Notes: generated by a model from the letters alone, not told the origin. DNA of 35,283 nucleotides from Candidatus Heteroruminococcus faecigallinarum (GCA_904387055.1 CAJFKV010000019.1:1-35283), one strand, 5' to 3'; counted from the stretch's first letter, positions 6,619 through 14,591 are shown. Numbers and translations: made by a program.

Positions 6619-8490
6619 CTACGCGGGGGACCGCCAGCCCAGCAGCAGGGCGGAGTGGAGGATGACCAGCACCGACCCGGCGTTGTGGACCAGGGCCCCC
6701 ACCACCGGGTTCAGCAGGCCGGTGATGGCCAGGAGGATGGCCGCGAAGTTGAGGGCCAGGGAGAAGGCCAGGTTCCCCTTGATGGTCGCCATCATCCGCC
6801 GGGACAGGCGCAGCAGGTGGGGCAGCTCCCGGATCTCGTCGTTGACCAGGGCGATGTCCGCCGCGTCCACGGCGATGTCGCTGCCTGCGCCCCCCATGGC
6901 GATCCCCACCCGGGCCCGCTTGAGGGCGGGGGCGTCGTTGATGCCGTCCCCCACCATGCAGACCGGTTCCCCCTGCTCCTGGTACCGGTCGATCCACCAA
7001 AGCTTCTCCTCCGGCCGGCAGCCGGCATGGACCTGGTCGATCCCCACCCGGCCGGCAATCCGGGCGGCGGCATTCTCGTGGTCCCCCGTGAGGAGGACCG
7101 GGGTCACCCCCGCCTTCTTCAGTTGGGCGACGGCGGGGGCGGCGGTCTCCCGGAGGGTGTCGGCCAGGGCGAGAAGGCCGGCCGTCTGGCCCTCCACCCC
7201 CAGGAAGATCACTGTGCAGCCCTCCTCCCGGTACCGGTCCGCCTCCCGGAGCAGGGCCGGCGGCAGGGCCAGGCCCCGCTCTTCCATCAGTTCCCGGCTG
7301 CCGGCCAGCACGGGCCGCCCCTCCACCATCGCCTGGACCCCCCGGCCGGGGAGCATCCGGAATTCCTCCGGCTGGGGGAGGGTTCCCCCCAACTCCTGCC
7401 GGAAGCAGCGGACCACCGCCCGGCCCAGGGGATGCTCCGACCGGAGCTCCGCCGCCGCCCCCAGGCGGTAGAGGGTCTCCCGATCCCACCGGGGCAGGAG
7501 GCTTTCCACCGCCGTCACCTGGAGGACGCCGGTGGTGAGGGTGCCGGTCTTGTCAAAAACCACCCGGGAAACGGCGGCCAGCCGCTCCAGGGCGTCCCCT
7601 TCCCGCACCAGGAAGCCGTGCTTGGTGGCGTTGCCGATGGCCGCCATAATGGCGGTGGGGGTGGCCAGCACCAAGGCGCAGGGGCAGAAGACCACCAGGA
7701 TGGTGACCGCCCGGATCACCTCCCCGGTGACCAGGCCGGTGAGGACCGCCGCCGTCAGGGCGATGACCACAATCCAGGTGGCCCACCGGTCGGCGATGCC
7801 CACGATCTTGGCCTTGCCGGCGTCGGCCGACTGGACCAGGCGGATCATCCGCTGGATGGAGCTGTCCTCCCCCACCTTGGTGGCCTCCATGTCAAAGGAG
7901 CCGAACTGGTTTACCGTCCCGGAGGAAACCTGGTCGCCGGCCTTCTTGTCCACCGGCAGGGACTCGCCGGTCATCACCGCCTGGTTGACGGAGGTTTCCC
8001 CCCAGCGGATCACCCCGTCCACCGGGATGGTCTCCCCCGGCAGCACCCGCAGCAGGTCCCCCACCTGTACCGCCTCCGCCGGGACAATCTCCTCCCGGTC
8101 CCCCCGGAGGCAGCGGGCGGTGCGGGGGGTGAGGTGGACCAGCTTCTCGATGCCGGCCCGGGCCCGGGCCACCGTCAGGTCCTCCAGCAGGGCGCCCAGC
8201 TGCATGATAAACGCCACCTCCCCGGCGGCAAACTCCTCGCCGATGATCACCGATGCCACCAGGGCGATGGAGACCAGCAGGTCCGCCTTGATGTCAAAGG
8301 CGGTGACCAGGCCGACGATCGCCTCCAGCAGGATGGGCAGTCCGCAGAGGACGATGGCCACCCACGCCAGAGGAAAGGGAAAGGGTTCCCATCCCAGAAG
8401 GCTCCCGACCAGGGCCGCCCCCGCCGCCGCCAGGCAGGCGATCTCCCGCTTGGTCCCTCCCCATTCCAGCAGCGCTTCCAGTCGTTCCAT
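6619..8490 (-). CDS. Heavy-metal translocating P1B-type ATPase
   Basis: A 623-residue membrane pump that exports a transition-metal ion using ATP. Visible landmarks in order are actuator TGES at 174-177, the membrane metal site CPC at 269-271, the phosphorylated Asp 313 in DKTGTLT, the SEHP nucleotide-binding motif, GDGINDAPAL in the hinge and a last-helix HNAGS motif. There is no N-terminal ferredoxin-like metal-binding domain or Cys/His-rich tail. The CPC plus HNAGS combination fits neither the classical Cu (MSS) nor the Zn/Cd (DxG) last-helix signature, so the metal is left open. ATG 8490 follows AGGAGGA; a TTG at 8508 would have no site. The promoter carries a CsoR-like operator, which points to copper or another CsoR-family signal. 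Confidence 0.92.
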   Translation of the reverse strand: MERLEALLEWGGTKREIACLAAAGAALVGSLLGWEPFPFPLAWVAIVLCGLPILLEAIVGLVTAFDIKADLLVSIALVASVIIGEEFAAGEVAFIMQLGALLEDLTVARARAGIEKLVHLTPRTARCLRGDREEIVPAEAVQVGDLLRVLPGETIPVDGVIRWGETSVNQAVMTGESLPVDKKAGDQVSSGTVNQFGSFDMEATKVGEDSSIQRMIRLVQSADAGKAKIVGIADRWATWIVVIALTAAVLTGLVTGEVIRAVTILVVFCPCALVLATPTAIMAAIGNATKHGFLVREGDALERLAAVSRVVFDKTGTLTTGVLQVTAVESLLPRWDRETLYRLGAAAELRSEHPLGRAVVRCFRQELGGTLPQPEEFRMLPGRGVQAMVEGRPVLAGSRELMEERGLALPPALLREADRYREEGCTVIFLGVEGQTAGLLALADTLRETAAPAVAQLKKAGVTPVLLTGDHENAAARIAGRVGIDQVHAGCRPEEKLWWIDRYQEQGEPVCMVGDGINDAPALKRARVGIAMGGAGSDIAVDAADIALVNDEIRELPHLLRLSRRMMATIKGNLAFSLALNFAAILLAITGLLNPVVGALVHNAGSVLVILHSALLLGWRSPA

Positions 8491-8509
8491 ACCGACTCCT
8501 CCTCTCAAT

Positions 8510-8561
8510 GATACCCATGGGGGTATAGGTGCATTATACCCCTATGGGTATCAATCGTCAA
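8510..8561 (-). promoter_or_regulatory. Near-consensus promoter overlapped by a paired CsoR-like operator
   Basis: On the minus strand TTGACG (8561-8556), a 17-base spacer and TATAAT (8538-8533) form an excellent sigma-A promoter. GATACCCATGGGGGTATA (8510-8527) and TATACCCCTATGGGTATC (8535-8552) are inverted copies with one mismatch, seven bases apart. Each copy has the ATACCC-N4-GGGTAT shape of CsoR-family operators. One copy covers the spacer and -10, the other covers the predicted transcription start. Repression relieved by metal is the natural reading. No csoR gene lies in the window. Confidence 0.8.
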
Positions 8562-8578
8562 GAGGAGGTCGCTTTCTT

Positions 8579-9463
8579 CTAACCATCTTTTTCCGGATGT
8601 CTTTGGCAGGGGGAGGATTCCTCCCCTTGCCGGTCCTCCCTTCGCAGGGTCACGGCCACCAGCTGGGGCCGGTTGAAGAGACGCTGGGGAAAGCGGCTGT
8701 TCCCAAGCCCCCGGCTCACCACCATCCGGCCGCCCCCCTCCAGGGGATAGGCGCCGGCGGTGTACCGGGGGAAGATCCCCTGCCCCGGGGCAAAGAGACC
8801 GCCCACCAGGGGAAGGCGGATCTGCCCCCCGTGGGCGTGCCCGGCGAAGACCAGGTCCAGGCCGGCCTGGCCGTAGAGGGGGGCCAGCTCCGGGTGGTGG
8901 GACAGCAGGAGGGTGAACTCCCCCTCGGCCTCCGCTTTCAGCCGGGCCAGTTCCCGGCAGAACCGCTCCTGGTCCCCGTTCCACAGGCGGGGGCTGGGGA
9001 GGCCCAGAAGGGCCAGCCCGTCCAGGTGCAGGCTCTTCCCGTCCAGGCAGACCGCGCCCCCTTCTTCCCCGGCACGGCGAAGGAGGGGGTAGAAGGAGAC
9101 GGTCCCCTCGTGGTTGCCGGCGGTAAAATAGGTAGGGGCGATCCTGGCCGCGCCGGACAAGAACTCCGCCGCCGGTGCAAAGGTGGAGGCGGTGGTCCGC
9201 CGCTTGTCGATCAGGTCCCCGGTGGCCAGAATCAGCCGGGGGCGCAGGGGACGGATCTGCCCCAGCAGGCGGCACTGCTCCACCCCAAAGGCTTTGTTGT
9301 GCAGGTCGGACAGGTGCACCACCACCGCCCCGTCCCAGGCGGCAGGCAGACGGGGGGACCGGATCTCCAGGTGGGTGACGGTGAGGCCGTTGTTCTGCCA
9401 CCAGAGAAAGGCGCCGGCGGCCTCCACCGCCAGACAGATGGCGACAATCGTCCAAAAAAGCAT
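8579..9463 (-). CDS. Membrane-anchored calcineurin-like metallophosphoesterase
   Basis: A 294-residue protein with an N-terminal membrane helix (about residues 1-22) and a calcineurin-like phosphoesterase domain. The five metal-binding motifs appear in order: SDLHNK, GDLID, GNHE, SHHPE and GHAHGGQ. The arrangement matches the YaeI/YkuE group, which acts at the membrane, some members on lipid-linked phosphates such as UDP-diacylglucosamine; the substrate here is unknown. Two ATG codons are possible. GGAGGG directly abuts 9469, so ATG 9463, seven bases away, is preferred. It follows the serine recombinase gene by 29 bases on the same strand. The ATPase promoter lies just after its end. Confidence 0.88.
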   Translation of the reverse strand: MLFWTIVAICLAVEAAGAFLWWQNNGLTVTHLEIRSPRLPAAWDGAVVVHLSDLHNKAFGVEQCRLLGQIRPLRPRLILATGDLIDKRRTTASTFAPAAEFLSGAARIAPTYFTAGNHEGTVSFYPLLRRAGEEGGAVCLDGKSLHLDGLALLGLPSPRLWNGDQERFCRELARLKAEAEGEFTLLLSHHPELAPLYGQAGLDLVFAGHAHGGQIRLPLVGGLFAPGQGIFPRYTAGAYPLEGGGRMVVSRGLGNSRFPQRLFNRPQLVAVTLRREDRQGEESSPCQRHPEKDG

Positions 9464-9492
9464 TTCCATCCCTCCAGTTTCTGCTTATTGTA

Positions 9493-10158
9493 TCACATTC
9501 CCCGGGGCTTTTCCATCCCGGGGGACGGCTGGGCGGCGTCTTTCTCCCCCGGCTGGAGGCCGTCCTCCTCCCGCCCCCACCGGAGAAAGGTGCTCTGGCA
9601 GACGCCCAGCTCCCCAGCCGCCTGGCGGGAGGAAAGGCTTCCCTGCCGCCACCGGGCCAGCACGGCGGTAAACTCCTGGGGACGGGGCTTGGGAGGGCGG
9701 CCAAACCGCACCCCCGACAGCCGCGCCGCCCGGATCCCCTCCGCCTGCCGCTGGCGGATCAACTCCCGCTCGGTCTCGGCCACATAGCTGAGGATCTGGA
9801 GCACCAGGTCCGCAATGAAGGTGCCGGTCAGCCCGCCGGTGGGGTTGCGGGTATCCAGGAGGGGCATGTCCAGCACCACAATATGGGCCAGCTTTCCCTT
9901 GGTAATCAACCGCCACTGGTCCAGAATCTCCTCGTAGTTGCGCCCCAGCCGGTCGATGCTCTTCACCACCAGCAGATCGCCGGGGCGCAGGCGGCCCAGC
10001 AGGCGCTGGTACTGGGGGCGGCAGAAGTCCTTGCCGCTCATCTTGTCCAGGTAGATGTTGGCCCCCGGCACGGGGAACTGGGCAAGCGCCAGCAGCTGGC
10101 GGCCCTCGTTTTGCTCCCGGGTGGACACCCGGGCGTATCCGTAAACAGCCGTCGACAT
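9493..10158 (-). CDS. Serine site-specific recombinase (resolvase/invertase family)
   Basis: A 221-residue small serine recombinase that cuts and rejoins DNA through a covalent phosphoserine bond. The catalytic domain starts YGYARVSTREQNEGRQ with the nucleophile Ser12, followed by VKSIDRLGRN and the long E helix (VAETERELIRQRQAEGI). A linker with GVRFGRPPKPRP leads to a C-terminal helix-turn-helix (SSRQAAGELGVCQSTFLRW). The open frame continues upstream to about 11091, but only ATG 10158 has an AAAGGAGG site and family-like sequence. No recombination sites or mobile-element genes are evident next to it, so it may be a domesticated or stranded enzyme. Whether it resolves, inverts or is inactive cannot be told. 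Confidence 0.92.
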   Translation of the reverse strand: MSTAVYGYARVSTREQNEGRQLLALAQFPVPGANIYLDKMSGKDFCRPQYQRLLGRLRPGDLLVVKSIDRLGRNYEEILDQWRLITKGKLAHIVVLDMPLLDTRNPTGGLTGTFIADLVLQILSYVAETERELIRQRQAEGIRAARLSGVRFGRPPKPRPQEFTAVLARWRQGSLSSRQAAGELGVCQSTFLRWGREEDGLQPGEKDAAQPSPGMEKPRGM

Positions 10159-10198
10159 GGAATGACCTCCTTTTGGGATGAAATGGAGAAAAGGCCCC

Positions 10199-10228
10199 TT
10201 GCCAGGGACCAGCCTTCGGCGGTATGAT
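10199..10228 (+). promoter_or_regulatory. Promoter for the GIY-YIG/HAD gene
   Basis: TTGCCA (10199-10204), an 18-base spacer and TATGAT (10223-10228), 27 bases before the start codon and divergent from the recombinase gene. Confidence 0.5.
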
Positions 10229-10254
10229 AGGGTGCAGAGAAAGGGGATGATCCC

Positions 10255-11199
10255 ATGGAGCTGGAATCGGCGCCCTGCTGGGCCTACCTGCTGGCCTGCA
10301 GCGACGGCACCTACTATGCCGGCTGGACCGACAATCTGGACCGGCGGCTGGCTGCCCACAACCGGGGAACCGGGGCCAAGTATACCCGCAGCCGGCGGCC
10401 GGTGCGGCTGGTGTACCGGGAGCCCTGTGCCACCCGGGGCGAGGCCATGGAGCGGGAGGCCTGGCTCAAAACCCTCACCCACCGGCAGAAGGACCGGCTG
10501 GTCGCCATCGGCCAGGGGAAGCGGCCCCTGTCCGGCCCCCGGCTGCTGGTGTGGGATTTTAACGGCACCATCCTGGACGACGCGGCCCTGGGCCAGAAGG
10601 TGGTGGGCATCATGCTGGCCCGGCGGGGGCTGCCGCCCCTGGGGCCCCGCCGCTACCGGGAGATCTTCGACTTCCCGGTGGAGGGCTACTACCGCAAGGC
10701 CGGCTTTGACCTGGAGGGGGAGCCCTTCTCCCGGCTGGCGGAGGAATACATGGCCCTGTATCTGGCGGGCTGGCAGGACTGCCCCCTGCAGAAGGGGGCC
10801 CTTTCCGCCCTGCGCCTGGCCAGGAAGCTGGGCATCTCCCAGATTATTCTGTCCGCCACCCAGCAGAAGATGCTGGAAAACCAGGTGGCCCAGCTGCATC
10901 TGGACTCCTATTTTGACCAGCTGGTGGGGACCGGGGACATCCACGCCCGGGGCAAGCTGGAGGAGGGCCGGGCCTGGATGGCCCAAAGGGGCTGCTCCCC
11001 GGGGGAGATCCTCTACATTGGGGACACCCTCCACGACGCCCAGATGGCCCGGGACCTGGGGGTGGCCTGCGTCCTGGTGCCGGGAGGGCACCAGTCCCCG
11101 GGGCGGCTGCGCCAGGCGGAGGGGGCGGTGGTCCTGGACCGGCCGGGCCGCCTGCCCGCCTACCTGTCCTCCCTCTTCTTTTTGGGGGAGGGGAGATGA
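10255..11199 (+). CDS. GIY-YIG nuclease domain fused to a HAD-superfamily hydrolase
   Basis: A single 314-residue frame with two domains normally found apart. Residues about 9-85 are a UPF0213/YhbQ-type GIY-YIG domain (WAYLLACSDGTYYAGWTDNL, then AKYTRSRRPVRLVY and a late Glu-containing helix). Residues about 96-310 are a phosphoglycolate-phosphatase-like HAD domain with motif I at D101-F-N103-G-T, motif II ILSATQ, a lysine in RGKLEEG and motif IV YIGDTLHDAQMA. The second Asp of the usual DxDGT is Asn here, which may alter or reduce phosphatase activity. Start ATG 10255 follows AAAGGGG. The join is a short Arg/Pro linker with no sign of frameshift. The function of the combination is not known to me. 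Confidence 0.85.
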   Translation: MELESAPCWAYLLACSDGTYYAGWTDNLDRRLAAHNRGTGAKYTRSRRPVRLVYREPCATRGEAMEREAWLKTLTHRQKDRLVAIGQGKRPLSGPRLLVWDFNGTILDDAALGQKVVGIMLARRGLPPLGPRRYREIFDFPVEGYYRKAGFDLEGEPFSRLAEEYMALYLAGWQDCPLQKGALSALRLARKLGISQIILSATQQKMLENQVAQLHLDSYFDQLVGTGDIHARGKLEEGRAWMAQRGCSPGEILYIGDTLHDAQMARDLGVACVLVPGGHQSPGRLRQAEGAVVLDRPGRLPAYLSSLFFLGEGR

Positions 11200-11275
11200 T
11201 CGCCTCCCGAAACAGGACAGCCGGGTGCAGGGGGAATGAAAACCTGGAAAATTTGTCCGATCGTTCCAAAATAGA

Positions 11276-11304
11276 TTGACAAAATCCTTAAAATTTTGTA
11301 AAAT
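11276..11304 (+). promoter_or_regulatory. Consensus sigma-A promoter for the small membrane protein
   Basis: TTGACA (11276-11281), exactly 17 bases, then TAAAAT (11299-11304), inside a strikingly AT-rich patch. Predicted transcription starts near 11311, giving an untranslated leader of about 77 bases. Confidence 0.75.
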
Positions 11305-11387
11305 ATTAGTAACCAGGCAACCTTATTTGGCTGGAAGCGACAATCCCACACCCTCCCCCTTCAACCTTTGGAAAGGAGCTGGACGCG

Positions 11388-11831
11388 ATGGATGATTCCG
11401 GTGGAACGAGCGGGCCGCTGTACCGGTTGTACAGCAGCTTGTATTGGGTAAGCAGGAGCCGTATCCTGTTGATGGTACTGGGGTTCCTGATGGCAGCCCT
11501 GGTCTCGGGGCTGGGGCTTCAGGCAAACCTGCTGCCGGAGGTGGGCGAGATGATCCGCCGCCAGTCCATTGTGGCCCGGGCCTGTTTTGTCCTGTTCGCC
11601 TTCCTGTGGGTGATCGATGGCCGCTTTTATCCTATCTCCCTTCGGGGCAGGGAGGCTTTTTCCCGGCAGCCGGCTCGGTATCAGGTGTTTTTTGTGGTTC
11701 GATTGCTCCTGGCCGTCGCCGTGCTGGGAACTGCCCTCTTCCAAACCTACAAGACCATCCAGCTGATTCAAGGGGCTGGATGCTCGGTGGAGGACATTGT
11801 AAAGATGTTTTTTGCTCTTTACCAAGAGTGA
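11388..11831 (+). CDS. Small multi-pass membrane protein, function unknown
   Basis: A 147-residue protein with about three hydrophobic helices (roughly 25-47, 62-78 and 98-118), short polar ends and no recognisable motif. AAAGGAG precedes ATG 11388 by about ten bases. It has its own consensus promoter and stands alone, with a strong terminator after it. The base composition is less GC-rich than the neighbours, which together with the AT-rich promoter patch may indicate later acquisition. I do not recognise the family. Confidence 0.7.
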   Translation: MDDSGGTSGPLYRLYSSLYWVSRSRILLMVLGFLMAALVSGLGLQANLLPEVGEMIRRQSIVARACFVLFAFLWVIDGRFYPISLRGREAFSRQPARYQVFFVVRLLLAVAVLGTALFQTYKTIQLIQGAGCSVEDIVKMFFALYQE

Positions 11832-11888
11832 CAAGACTTTCGATCGTGTTCTTGGGCTTTGTCTAACTACATACCGATACAAACAAGC

Positions 11889-11918
11889 AAGCGCCTGCGG
11901 AGTTTCCGCAGGCGCTTT
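11889..11918. terminator. Bidirectional terminator between membrane protein and MATE gene
   Basis: A perfect 12-bp stem (AAGCGCCTGCGG and its complement, 11889-11900 and 11906-11917) with a five-base loop lies between convergent genes. It is followed by TTT on the plus strand and TTGCTTGTTTG on the minus strand. Confidence 0.8.
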
Positions 11919-11931
11919 GGCGTGTGGGCGG

Positions 11932-13298
11932 TCAGGACGCCGGGCGGCGGCGCTTCCAGGCGGCGCGGCCCAGGTAGAGGGCCAGCAGCACCCCCCAGCT
12001 GAAGGCCTCGGCATAGGCGATGATCTGGTTCCCCCACCGGGGCGCCCCGGCATAGGAGGCGGCAATCCGCACCGCCAGGGCCCCCATGCCCCACAGGCTG
12101 GTGTAGACCAGGTCCCCCAGCCCCTCCAGGTAGCCCCGGACCGCCATGGCCAGCCCGTAGACCAGGTAGAAGGGGGCGATCCCCTCAAAGAACCGCTGGC
12201 CGATGGCCACAGCCCCTTCCCCCACCCCGAAGAGGGCGATGGTCCGCCCGCCGATGGCGATGACCAGGGCGGTGAGCCCCAGGCTGACGGCGGTCATCAA
12301 CAGGGACCCCACCCCGAAGATGGTCCAGGCCTGGTCCTCCTCCCCGGCGCCGTAGTGCTGGGCGGCCAGGGTGGAGATGCCGGACCCCAGGTTGATGATG
12401 GGCAGCAGGATGATGGAGTCCACCCGGTAGGCGGTGGTGATGGCCGCCACCGTCTGGGTGCCGAAGCCGTTCATGAAGTTTTGCAGCAGCAGTCCGCCGC
12501 AGGCGTTGACGCTGGACTGGATCATGGGGGGCACCCCCAGCCGCAGCCCCCGGATCAGGACGGCCCGGTCCACCATCCCCTTCCCCGGATCAGGACGGCC
12601 CGGTCCACCATCCCCTTCCCCGGCCGGAACCGGAGCTGGGGGTATTTCCAGCTTCCGTACGCCGCCAGGAAGAGGGCCATGGCCACCTGGGAAAAGACGG
12701 TGGCCGCCGCCGCGCCGGTGACGCTCCAGCCAAGGCCGGCCACAAAGAGGAGGTCCAGCCCCACGTTGACCACCGAGGAGACCACAATGGCCAGGAAGGG
12801 CGCCCGGCTGTCCCCAATGCCCCGCAGGGCGGCGGCGTATACGTTGTACACCGCCATGAAGGGAATGCCCAAAAAGATGACCGACAGATACTCCTCCGCC
12901 AGGGAGAGGGTGTCGGCCGTGGTGTGGAGAAGGCGGAGCAGCCGCCCCGAGGCCGCGGCGCCCCCCAGCCCCAGCAGGAGGAACACCGCCCCCAGCAGGA
13001 GGGTGAAGGTGGAGAGAATCCGGGGGAGGAGGGCTTCCTCCCCCCGGCCGTAGGTCTGGGCAAAAAAGATGGACAGCCCCACCGTGAAGCCGGTGATGGC
13101 CAGCAGGCAGAAGTTGCTGATGGTGCCGGTGGCCCCGATGGCCGCCAGCGCCAGCTCCCCCTCCACATTTCCCACGATGAAGGCGTCCGCCCAGTTGTAG
13201 AGCTGCTGGAGAACGCCGCTGAGGATCAGGGGCAGGCTGAAGGCGGCCAGGGTGCGGGCGGTGGCCCTCCATGGAGCGGACCGCAGTTGGGAGCCCAT
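11932..13298 (-). pseudogene. MATE-family efflux transporter, disrupted by a 35-bp tandem duplication
   Basis: Cation-coupled multidrug efflux protein of the MATE family, here split into two frames. The N-terminal part runs from ATG 13298 (GGAGG upstream) to a premature stop at 12555, about 247 residues starting MGSQLRSAPWRATARTLAAF. The C-terminal part continues in another frame from about 12600 to 11932 and includes LGVPPMIQSSVNACGG and QNFMNGFGTQTVAAITTAYR. A perfect 35-bp direct duplication (12552-12586 and 12587-12621) lies exactly at the switch. Removing one copy restores a continuous 443-residue frame, the normal MATE length. The rest of the gene is undamaged, so the event is recent, reversible or an assembly artefact. 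The truncated protein would keep only the first half of the helices. Confidence 0.9.
12552..12621. repeat. 35-bp perfect tandem duplication inside the MATE gene
   Basis: Two identical 35-base units, 12552-12586 and 12587-12621. The hexamer CCCCGG occurs at both outer edges and at the junction, which suggests replication slippage between short homologies. Because 35 is not a multiple of three, the duplication shifts the frame. Confidence 0.95.
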
Positions 13299-13366
13299 GG
13301 CTCCGCCTCCTTTCCCTGGAACAAGATGGCCGTCCGCTCCCGGCGGGAGGGCGGCGTATAAAAATA

Positions 13367-13393
13367 CCGTATGGAACCGGACATCCCATACGG
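13367..13393. promoter_or_regulatory. Possible operator upstream of the MATE gene
   Basis: CCGTATGG (13367-13374) and CCATACGG (13386-13393) are perfect inverted half-sites 11 bases apart. They lie about 70 bases before the MATE start, in the region shared with the divergent AEC transporter. No promoter is clear on the minus strand here. Confidence 0.35.
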
Positions 13394-13506
13394 CAGATCC
13401 CTCATTGCAAATCCTATATGCTTCCCTACCATACCACACTTTTCCCCCGAAGGCAAGGCGGGATGGGGAAGTTTTTCCCCGCCCCTGTTTTCTTTTGAGG
13501 GGGCAT

Positions 13507-13516
13507 GTGATACAAT
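13507..13516 (+). promoter_or_regulatory. Extended -10 promoter for the AEC transporter
   Basis: TGATACAAT is an extended -10 element (TGn followed by TACAAT at 13511-13516) without a clear -35. It places the transcript start near 13523 and so rules out the in-frame ATG at 13518 as a start codon. Confidence 0.45.
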
Positions 13517-13571
13517 AATGAAAAACCGCCGCGTCCCGTTATCCGCGGCGGAGCGAGGGAGGGTGACGATT

Positions 13572-14534
13572 TTGTTGGACAGCTTTTTCTTCAGCGTCAA
13601 CGCCACCCTGCCCATTGTGCTGATGGTGCTGGCGGGAACGGTCCTGCGGCGGCGGGGGATCATCGGGGAGCGGTTTGTGGACGAGGCCAGCGCGGTGGCC
13701 TTCCGGCTGGCCCTTCCCTGTTCCATCTTCCAGGAGATGGCCGGTTCCAGCATTGCCCAGGTGGACCACCCGGCGGTGTATATCTATGGAGGCGGCACCA
13801 TCCTCCTGGCCATCGCCCTGTTGATGATCATCATCCCCCGCATCTACCGGGACCGGGGGGTGGCCGGGGCGGTGATCCACGGGTCCTACCGGTCCACCTA
13901 TGCCTATGTGGCGGTTCCCCTTTCCCAGCTGATGTTCGGCCAGGAGGGAAGCGGCCCCGCGGTGGTGATGCTGGCGGTGGTGCTCCCCATCTTCAACATC
14001 ATGGCGGTGGTGATCCTGACCCTCTTCCACCCGGACCGGGAAGAAACCCTCTCCTGGCCGGTGCTGCGGAAGGTCCTGGTGGGGGTGGTGACCAATCCCC
14101 TCATCGTCGCCCTGGTGCTGGGGGTCCTGTGGCATTGGTCGGGGCTTTCCATGCCTGCCTTTGCCGGGTCCACCCTGGACTTTTTTGCCGGGATGGCCTC
14201 CCCCCTGGCCCTCATCGCCCTGGGCGGGCAGATCGACTTCCACCCCGGCAGGAAAGGGGACCTGCGGCCGGTGGCGCTGGCCACCGTCATCAAGCTGGTG
14301 CTCATCCCCCTGTGCTTCATTCCGCCGGCCCTGCTGATGGACTTTACCCCCCAGGAGACGGGCGCCCTCTTCCTGCTGTACGCCGCTCCCACCACCGTTT
14401 CCTCCTTTGCCATGGCCAAGGGGATGGGGAGCAACAGCGACCTTGCAGGGAGGATCCTGCTGTCCAGCACCATCTTTTCCTCCTTTACCCTGTTTATCGG
14501 CATCTTTCTGCTGCGGGCGCTGGGAGCCATCTGA
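13572..14534 (+). CDS. AEC-family (auxin efflux carrier-like) transporter
   Basis: A ten-helix inner-membrane carrier of the AEC/bile-acid-transporter fold; bacterial members move malate, malonate or other small organic anions. The N-terminal segment SFFFSVNATLPIVLMVLAGTVLRRRGII and the C-terminal YAAPTTVSSFAMAKGMG are typical. Length from TTG 13572 is 320 residues, normal for the family. AGGGAGG ends nine bases before TTG 13572. GTG 13563 is too close to that site, and ATG 13518 touches the -10 element. The exact start therefore remains uncertain between 13563 and 13575. hflX follows after 57 bases without a terminator. Confidence 0.87.
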   Translation: MLDSFFFSVNATLPIVLMVLAGTVLRRRGIIGERFVDEASAVAFRLALPCSIFQEMAGSSIAQVDHPAVYIYGGGTILLAIALLMIIIPRIYRDRGVAGAVIHGSYRSTYAYVAVPLSQLMFGQEGSGPAVVMLAVVLPIFNIMAVVILTLFHPDREETLSWPVLRKVLVGVVTNPLIVALVLGVLWHWSGLSMPAFAGSTLDFFAGMASPLALIALGGQIDFHPGRKGDLRPVALATVIKLVLIPLCFIPPALLMDFTPQETGALFLLYAAPTTVSSFAMAKGMGSNSDLAGRILLSSTIFSSFTLFIGIFLLRALGAI

Positions 14535-14591
14535 TCCCCGCGCCCGTCTTGCTGCCCCAAAACAGTTTCCCAATCTTTTGAAAGGAATCCA

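Noticed and set aside
10159-11091. N-terminal extension of the serine recombinase frame
   Set aside because: The recombinase fold begins at ATG 10158 with an AAAGGAGG site; the upstream part is antisense to the GIY-YIG/HAD gene and looks non-coding.
13367-13393. Inverted repeat as a recombination site for the serine recombinase
   Set aside because: Only one copy is present, the half-sites are short, and there is no second site to recombine with; an operator is more likely.
13518-13571. ATG 13518 as the start of the AEC transporter
   Set aside because: It lies one base after an extended -10 element and has no ribosome site; the extra residues do not resemble the family's N-terminus.
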